61,999 bases of DNA from Owenweeksia sp. (lineage in GTDB: Bacteria; Bacteroidota; Bacteroidia; Flavobacteriales; Schleiferiaceae): the NCBI GenBank assembly GCA_028285465.1, contig JANQPD010000056.1, positions 1 through 61,999 of the forward strand. Reading direction: 5' to 3'. Position numbers and translations under genes: made by a program. Of this stretch, positions 56,879 to 61,999 are shown piece by piece. How positions within the stretch are numbered: position 1 is the first letter of the stretch; each line of letters begins with the position of its first letter. The notes below the pieces were generated by a model that was not told the DNA's origin, did no database searches, and saw only the letters and a list, made by a program, of their open reading frames with translations.

Positions 56879-59036
56879 GCTTCCTGATCTATCTTTTATT
56901 TTGCTGTTTTTTCTTCTTGTTCTTAGCCCCTTTGTGCGCGGGGAGGATCAAAAAAAGGCAAGTAAAGAAGCTTCCAGTTTTATTGGAAAGCAAATACAGT
57001 ATTTCGTGGACCAGGAGCAGCAGGTTACACTGGAAACACTCGAAAGCGTGGCGTTTATGCAGTCTGAAGAGCCTGTGTTGAACCTTGGATTTAACCACAA
57101 TCCAATTTGGTTGAAGTTGCAACTCAGCAGTTCGGGACTTACAAGAAAAAAGCTCCTGGACTATGCTTTTCCATTGGCCGATTCTTTATGGGTATATGAG
57201 TGGCAGCAGGGCGAGGCTGTAGAATTATATAAGACGGGTGGAGATTATCCGGCAGAAACCAAGGTGATTGACCACCAGCACTATTTATTTCCCCTCCAGT
57301 TTGCAAGGGGAGAAGAAGCTAAAAAAGTAGTGTACATAAAGTTGAAATCCAGGGGGCAGTTGATCATCCCGGTTTCTTTGGATACCTACAACCAAAGCAT
57401 AAGCAAGCTTACCGCTACCGATTACTTTAAAGGGATATTCTACGGCATATTCCTCGCCATGATCTTTTACAACCTGTTTATTTCCATTTTCATAAAAGAC
57501 AAGTCTTACTATTTCTATGTAGCCTATATCTTTTTTATAGCCATTAGCCAATCCTTGCTCGATGGATACTTTCAAAGGTACATAATAGGGGATGGTTCTT
57601 ACCTTACCCATGTGCTGGTGATCCTGGCACCTAGTCTGGCAGGCATTTTCGCGCTTTACTTTGCACAGGTTTTTTTGCAGGTCAAGGAGTATTCAAGGGG
57701 CTTGAATATGGGAATAAGAGCAATCCAGGCCTTTTACCTGGCAATAGCTTTGTTGTCCTTTTTTCCAAACCTGAATTTCCTTTACAGGCTGGTGGATATA
57801 GCAGCGCTTTTGGTGTCGGTGTACAGTCTTGTTTTTTCATCAATTATTGCCAGAACAGGAAACAGGCCGGCAAAATTCTTTCTGATCGCTTTTACCACCT
57901 TATTGCTCTCTCTGGTCATATTTGTGTTCCGGAACGTAGGCATTCTTCCCTATGGCTTTTTTACCAATAACGTGCTTCAGTTGGGTTTTGCTGTGCAGGT
58001 GCTTTTGCTTTCCATAGCCCTGGCAGACAGGATCAACATTTTGAGAAAAGAGAAGGAAGCTTCCCAGGAACAAGCGTTACAGGCTGCGCGTGAAAATGAA
58101 GAGTTGATCAAGAAGCAAAACATAATGCTTGAGCAAAGGGTACAGGAACGGACCTTGGAATTGGAAGAGTCGAACGAAGAGCTGCAGGTAACCCTGGATA
58201 ATCTTAAGGAAACGCAAACCCAATTGGTAGATGCAGAAAAGATGGCTTCTCTCGGTCAGCTCACCGCAGGTATAGCCCACGAAATAAATAATCCGATCAA
58301 CTTTGTAACCAGCAATATTACGCCACTTAGACGGGATCTGGAAGATGTGTATGAAATACTGGATGCGTACAGCGGTATTGACGTAGCCCAGTTCGAAGCC
58401 CAGTTTAAACAAGCTAAAGAAAAAGAAGAAGAGCTCGAATACGATTACCTCAAGACAGAAATAAACTCTTTGGTAGATGGGATAAATGACGGAGCCAACC
58501 GGACATCGGAGATTGTAAAAGGCTTAAGAACGTTTAGCCGCCTGGACGAGGACGTGGTAAAACTGGCCGGTTTGCATGAAAACCTCGAAAGCACATTGGT
58601 GTTACTCAATAACAAAGTAAAGGATACGATCGAGATCGTGAAGGAGTTTGACAGTTCCATAGCCGAAATCGAATGTTATCCCGGGAAGTTGAATCAGGTA
58701 TTTATGAACATTCTAAATAATGCCATTTATGCCGTTGAGCACAAAAATTATGCGGATGGAGAGAAACCTGTGTTAAAGCTAAAAACCCAGCGAGAAGGCT
58801 CTGAAGTGGCTATCACTATTTCCGATAATGGAATAGGGATGAGTCCTGATACTCAAAAGAAAATATTCGATCCTTTTTTCACAACCAAGGATGTAGGGGA
58901 GGGAACCGGGCTAGGTATGTCCATAGTATTCAAGATTCTGCAAAAGCACAATGGTAACTTATCGATGAATAGCCAGTTGGGAGAAGGAACCGAATTTATA
59001 ATACATTTGCCCATAAGTCAGCCAAGCGAATTTTAA
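56856..59036 (+). CDS. 7TMR-DISM sensor histidine kinase
   Basis: A 726-residue sensor. Signal/TM at 11-28; a periplasmic 7TMR-DISM extracellular domain to about 185 (IGKQIQYFVDQEQQVTLETL, PIWLKLQLSS, IDHQHYLFPLQF); seven helices between ~190 and 395; a coiled coil (400-460); then HisKA with His475 in GQLTAGIAHEINNPINF, and a HATPase with N-box NQVFMNILNNAIYA, G1 DNGIGM and G2 GEGTGLGMSI. DISM sensors read small ligands outside the cell. No receiver domain is attached; two follow in the next genes. It is translationally coupled to both neighbours. Confidence 0.93.
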   Translation: MSLKFRCKLPDLSFILLFFLLVLSPFVRGEDQKKASKEASSFIGKQIQYFVDQEQQVTLETLESVAFMQSEEPVLNLGFNHNPIWLKLQLSSSGLTRKKLLDYAFPLADSLWVYEWQQGEAVELYKTGGDYPAETKVIDHQHYLFPLQFARGEEAKKVVYIKLKSRGQLIIPVSLDTYNQSISKLTATDYFKGIFYGIFLAMIFYNLFISIFIKDKSYYFYVAYIFFIAISQSLLDGYFQRYIIGDGSYLTHVLVILAPSLAGIFALYFAQVFLQVKEYSRGLNMGIRAIQAFYLAIALLSFFPNLNFLYRLVDIAALLVSVYSLVFSSIIARTGNRPAKFFLIAFTTLLLSLVIFVFRNVGILPYGFFTNNVLQLGFAVQVLLLSIALADRINILRKEKEASQEQALQAARENEELIKKQNIMLEQRVQERTLELEESNEELQVTLDNLKETQTQLVDAEKMASLGQLTAGIAHEINNPINFVTSNITPLRRDLEDVYEILDAYSGIDVAQFEAQFKQAKEKEEELEYDYLKTEINSLVDGINDGANRTSEIVKGLRTFSRLDEDVVKLAGLHENLESTLVLLNNKVKDTIEIVKEFDSSIAEIECYPGKLNQVFMNILNNAIYAVEHKNYADGEKPVLKLKTQREGSEVAITISDNGIGMSPDTQKKIFDPFFTTKDVGEGTGLGMSIVFKILQKHNGNLSMNSQLGEGTEFIIHLPISQPSEF

Positions 59037-60139
59037 TGAGTTCCACTCTCCAGAAAAAAAATATCAGAATACTCTACCTCGATGATGAAGAAAATAACTT
59101 GGGGTCCTTCAAGGCAGCATTTAGGCGCGAGTATGACATTTATACGGCCAGTACTTCTGAAGAGGCCTTCAGTGTACTGAAGAAAGTAAAGCCGCACATT
59201 ATTTTTTCCGACCAACGCATGCCGGTTACCACCGGGGTAGAGTTTTTCAATGCCGTGCGGCAGATATTTCCTGACCCCGTGCGCATTCTCATAACCGGGT
59301 ATACAGATATCAACGACATCATCCAGGCCATAAACAAAGGCCATATATATCGATACATTACCAAGCCCTGGAACGAGCATGAGATCAGGGTAGCCATTGA
59401 AAATGCTTTTGACCTGTACAACACCAGGCGCAGCTTGGATAATAAGATTGAGGAACTGGAAAAGACCAACCACGAACTCAACCGCTTTATTTACAGTGCT
59501 TCACATGATCTGCGTGCACCGGTGGCCAGCAGTTTGGGGCTTATGCGTGTTGCGCGCTACGAGGTGAAAGACGAGACGGCTATCAGCTACTTTGACAAAA
59601 TTGAAGGCACGCTGCAGCGCCTGGATGTATTGATCCACAATATTGTAGATTACTACAAAAATTCCAGGCAGGATTCTGAACTGGAACAGGTAGACCTCAA
59701 GGTGTCTGTTGAAGAGATCATCAGCACCCTGCAAAGCAGTAATGAAGAGCCGCAGGCACATGTAGAGTTTACTATAAAGGATGAAGTAAAATTTGTTTCA
59801 GATGCCTTTCGCATCCGTATTATTCTCAGTCACCTTATAAGCAATGCTATAAAATTCAAAAAGCCGGAACAGGAGAAAGCCAAAGTTTACATCGACATAA
59901 AAACAGGGTTGGAAGCCGTTCATATAAAGGTGAAAGACGAAGGAGTAGGCATATTGGAAAAACACCTTAAAAAGGTTTTCCAGATGTTCTTTAAAGGCCA
60001 GGAACACGATGTGACCGGATCGGGGATAGGGCTGTATATAGTAAAAGAAGCACTGGATAAACTAGGCGGAACCATAAAAGTAAGTTCTAAAGAGGGTTCG
60101 GGTACTGAATTTGTACTGCAAATACCAAATAGGATATAG
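59036..60139 (+). CDS. Hybrid response regulator-histidine kinase
   Basis: A 367-residue cytoplasmic protein: an N-terminal receiver (LDDEE at 15-19, phospho-acceptor Asp59 in FSDQRMPVTTG, Lys in KPWNE), a coiled coil near 125-150, a HisKA domain with His157 in YSASHDLRAPVASSLG, and a HATPase with DEGVGI and GSGIGLYIVKEA. So a kinase that is itself controlled by a receiver, probably phosphorylated by the DISM kinase. Its start codon shares one base with the kinase stop (taATG). The receiver is a close paralogue of the one at 53263. Confidence 0.93.
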   Translation: MSSTLQKKNIRILYLDDEENNLGSFKAAFRREYDIYTASTSEEAFSVLKKVKPHIIFSDQRMPVTTGVEFFNAVRQIFPDPVRILITGYTDINDIIQAINKGHIYRYITKPWNEHEIRVAIENAFDLYNTRRSLDNKIEELEKTNHELNRFIYSASHDLRAPVASSLGLMRVARYEVKDETAISYFDKIEGTLQRLDVLIHNIVDYYKNSRQDSELEQVDLKVSVEEIISTLQSSNEEPQAHVEFTIKDEVKFVSDAFRIRIILSHLISNAIKFKKPEQEKAKVYIDIKTGLEAVHIKVKDEGVGILEKHLKKVFQMFFKGQEHDVTGSGIGLYIVKEALDKLGGTIKVSSKEGSGTEFVLQIPNRI

Positions 60140-60143
60140 GTTT

Positions 60144-60545
60144 ATGGGACCAAAATCCTTTATGATCGTTGATGATAGTGAAGTAGACCGCTTCGTACAC
60201 ACCAAACTGCTAAACCTTACCGGCTTGGCAAGGGAGGTTAGTGAGTTTTCCAGTGGTCAATCTGCCCTCAACGCACTTAAGGAAAATAAGAACACAACTA
60301 ATGCCTTGCCAGACATTATTCTGCTGGATATAATGATGCCCGAGATGAGCGGCTTCGACTTTTTGGCTCATTTTGAGCATCTTGTAAAACAGCTGGATAA
60401 AAAGCCTGTGATCTTTATGCTCAGTAGTTCCGATGACGAAGGAGATTACAGGCGCGCCAATGCCAGCCCCTTTGTGATCCGGTTGCTCAAAAAACCATTT
60501 TCGCCAAAAGCTTTCAAAGAAATGTTGGAGAAGTTAGAATTCTGA
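60144..60545 (+). CDS. Single-domain response regulator
   Basis: A 133-residue CheY-like receiver: VDDSEVDR at 9-16, phospho-acceptor Asp62 in [13 protein letters not shown], Ser/Thr in [11 protein letters not shown], and Lys in LLKKPFSP. No output domain. I start at the ATG at 60144 ([12 protein letters not shown]); the frame extends 11 codons further, but those overlap the hybrid kinase coding region. It is 4 bases after that gene and ends the operon; its stop overlaps the convergent prfC end by 12 bases. Confidence 0.92.
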   Translation: MGPKSFMIVDDSEVDRFVHTKLLNLTGLAREVSEFSSGQSALNALKENKNTTNALPDIILLDIMMPEMSGFDFLAHFEHLVKQLDKKPVIFMLSSSDDEGDYRRANASPFVIRLLKKPFSPKAFKEMLEKLEF

Positions 60546-61999
60546 CTTCAGGTGAAAGTGCAACTTATCAAACTTTTCCTGGGCCATACTCAAGCTGAAT
60601 GAAGAATCCGCAAGAAAAACGAGGCGCCCGAATTTGTCGGTAGCCAGGTAACGGTATTTTAGTTTCGAAAACTCTTCCAGCTGCTGCGCGTCAAAAGATT
60701 CAATCCAGCACGCTTTATAAGCCGAATAAGGTTCGTAGGTACACTTGGCTCCGTATTCGTGCTCCAGCCGGTATTGGATCACCTCATACTGTAAAGCGCC
60801 AACGGTACCTATGATCTTGCGGTTGTTGCTTTGCAAGGTGAACAACTGTGCCACCCCCTCATCCATAAGCTGGTCTATACCCTTGTTCAATTGCTTGGCC
60901 TTTAACGGATCGGCATTATTGATGAAGCGAAAATGCTCCGGTGAAAAACTAGGGATCCCCTTAAAATGTAAGATCTCTCCGGATGTAAGCGTGTCTCCGA
61001 TCCTGAAATTGCCTGTATCATGCAAGCCTACTATATCGCCAGGAAAAGACTCTTCGACCACACTCTTTTTCGAGGCCATAAAGGCCGTTGGATTGCTGAA
61101 TTTCAGTTTTTTCCCCAAACGTATATGTTGGTAATTGGTATTGCGCTCGAACTTACCCGATACAATTTTTAAGAAAGCAATGCGGTCGCGGTGCTTTGGG
61201 TCCATATTGGCATGGATCTTAAAAACAAAACCGGAAAAGCGCTCGTCTAAGGGATTTACTTCCCGTTCTTCAGCTTTTTTAGGTTGAGGGTTTGGAGCAA
61301 TTTCTATAAAGCAATTCAACAGTTCCTGCACACCAAAGTTATTCAGGGCACTGCCAAAAAATACGGGAGACAACTGTCCTTTTAAATATGCTTCGCGTTC
61401 AAATTCGGGATATACGCCTTCGATAAGCTCCAGGTCTTCCCTTAGTTGATCCGCATGTGTTTTGTCTACATACGTTTCCAATGCTTCACTGTGCACATCC
61501 ACCTCTATGCGCTCTCCGATTTTTTGCTTTTTGTGTTCCGTATATAGTTTAAGGCTCTTTTCCCATAAGTTATATACGCCCTTAAATTCTTTTCCCATGC
61601 CGATGGGCCAGCTCAGGGGGCAGGTGGTAAGGCCCAGTTTTTCTTCTATTTCATCAACAAGGTCGTACGCGTCTTTTCCTTCCCGGTCGAGCTTGTTTAT
61701 AAAAACAATAATTGGCGTGTCGCGCATGCGGCACACCTCTACCAGCTTTTTTGTTTGCGCTTCAACGCCTTTTGCCACATCGATCACTACAATAACACTA
61801 TCCACGGCAGTAAGGGTGCGGTAGGTATCTTCAGCAAAGTCCTGGTGCCCGGGTGTATCCAGGATGTTTATTTTCTTTCCACCGTATTCAAAGCCCATTA
61901 CCGAGGTTGCCACAGAAATACCTCTTTGCCGCTCAATCTCCATAAAATCAGAAGTAGCTCCCTTTTTTATTTTGTTCGACTTAACTGCACCTGCTTCCT
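60534..61999 (-). CDS. prfC: Peptide chain release factor 3 (partial, 5' end beyond the window)
   Basis: GTPase that removes RF1/RF2 from the ribosome after termination. G-domain motifs visible are DTPGHQDF (G3) and NKLDREGKD (G4). The upstream codons to the window edge continue the frame ([20 protein letters not shown]), the switch-I region of RF3, so the P-loop lies to the right of 61999. The C-terminal domain ends [13 protein letters not shown], normal for RF3. At least 487 codons are present. The 3' end overlaps the stand-alone receiver gene by 12 bases on the opposite strand. Confidence 0.95.
   Translation of the reverse strand, partial: EAGAVKSNKIKKGATSDFMEIERQRGISVATSVMGFEYGGKKINILDTPGHQDFAEDTYRTLTAVDSVIVVIDVAKGVEAQTKKLVEVCRMRDTPIIVFINKLDREGKDAYDLVDEIEEKLGLTTCPLSWPIGMGKEFKGVYNLWEKSLKLYTEHKKQKIGERIEVDVHSEALETYVDKTHADQLREDLELIEGVYPEFEREAYLKGQLSPVFFGSALNNFGVQELLNCFIEIAPNPQPKKAEEREVNPLDERFSGFVFKIHANMDPKHRDRIAFLKIVSGKFERNTNYQHIRLGKKLKFSNPTAFMASKKSVVEESFPGDIVGLHDTGNFRIGDTLTSGEILHFKGIPSFSPEHFRFINNADPLKAKQLNKGIDQLMDEGVAQLFTLQSNNRKIIGTVGALQYEVIQYRLEHEYGAKCTYEPYSAYKACWIESFDAQQLEEFSKLKYRYLATDKFGRLVFLADSSFSLSMAQEKFDKLHFHLKSEF

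Overview
The window looks like chromosomal DNA of a free-living Bacteroidota bacterium with mid-range G+C, probably Flavobacteriales- or Cytophagales-like; I cannot place it more finely. The evidence is four proteins with type IX secretion (T9SS) C-terminal sorting domains (positions 2, 17193, 26251 and 51660), a GWxTD-domain lipoprotein, a BatA/VWA protein, DUF1573 and DUF6438 proteins, a YtxJ-type bacilliredoxin, and repeated matches to the Bacteroidota -7 promoter element TAnnTTTG. Genes are packed in short operons with frequent overlaps. I see no phage, transposase, CRISPR array, rRNA or tRNA gene, and no gene-free stretch above about 230 bases.

Layout. 1-170: tail of a T9SS type B protein and its terminator. 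271-6961: guaB, then three genes of the SurA/PpiC folding-factor type and a MoxR ATPase. 7051-10949: pyrG, yidC and a DUF6438 lipoprotein. 10946-13926 (minus): DUF1573 protein, aminotransferase, murB and a small Cys-rich membrane protein. 14082-16712: valS. 16775-23994 (minus): ABM-fold protein, then ung, a BamA-like protein, a GWxTD lipoprotein, rlmB and a secreted M1 peptidase. 24112-26198: small lipoprotein, bacilliredoxin, envelope protein and lipA. 26251-30536: T9SS BNR-repeat protein and gap. 30531-37709 (minus): ABC exporter, K+ channel, miaA, lpxK, gatB and a TlpA-like lipoprotein. 37808-45905: two small conserved proteins, a CCA-adding-type enzyme, four glycosyltransferases and a dihydroorotase-like protein; then a BatA/VWA protein to 47910.

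Two loci stand out. At 48024-50800 (minus) an ABC ATPase and an FtsX/MacB-type permease with an 11-histidine extracytoplasmic loop are followed by two paralogous exported proteins sharing an SCFFCG motif. This resembles the zinc-responsive MacB-like operon known in Pseudomonas and may be its Bacteroidota counterpart. At 53821-60545 (plus) a five-gene, overlap-coupled operon encodes an E1-like/nitroreductase fusion (Rv1355c/MoeY-like), a GNAT-fold acyltransferase-like protein, a 7TMR-DISM histidine kinase, a receiver-kinase hybrid and a stand-alone receiver. A divergent gene at 53263 encodes a receiver closely related to the one in the hybrid. I read this as a candidate system that makes or modifies a small molecule and signals in response to it. 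That is the best candidate here for something undescribed, but its chemistry is inference.

The remaining genes are housekeeping (nucleotides, translation, peptidoglycan and lipid A precursors, envelope biogenesis, DNA repair, lipoate). The window ends inside prfC on the minus strand.
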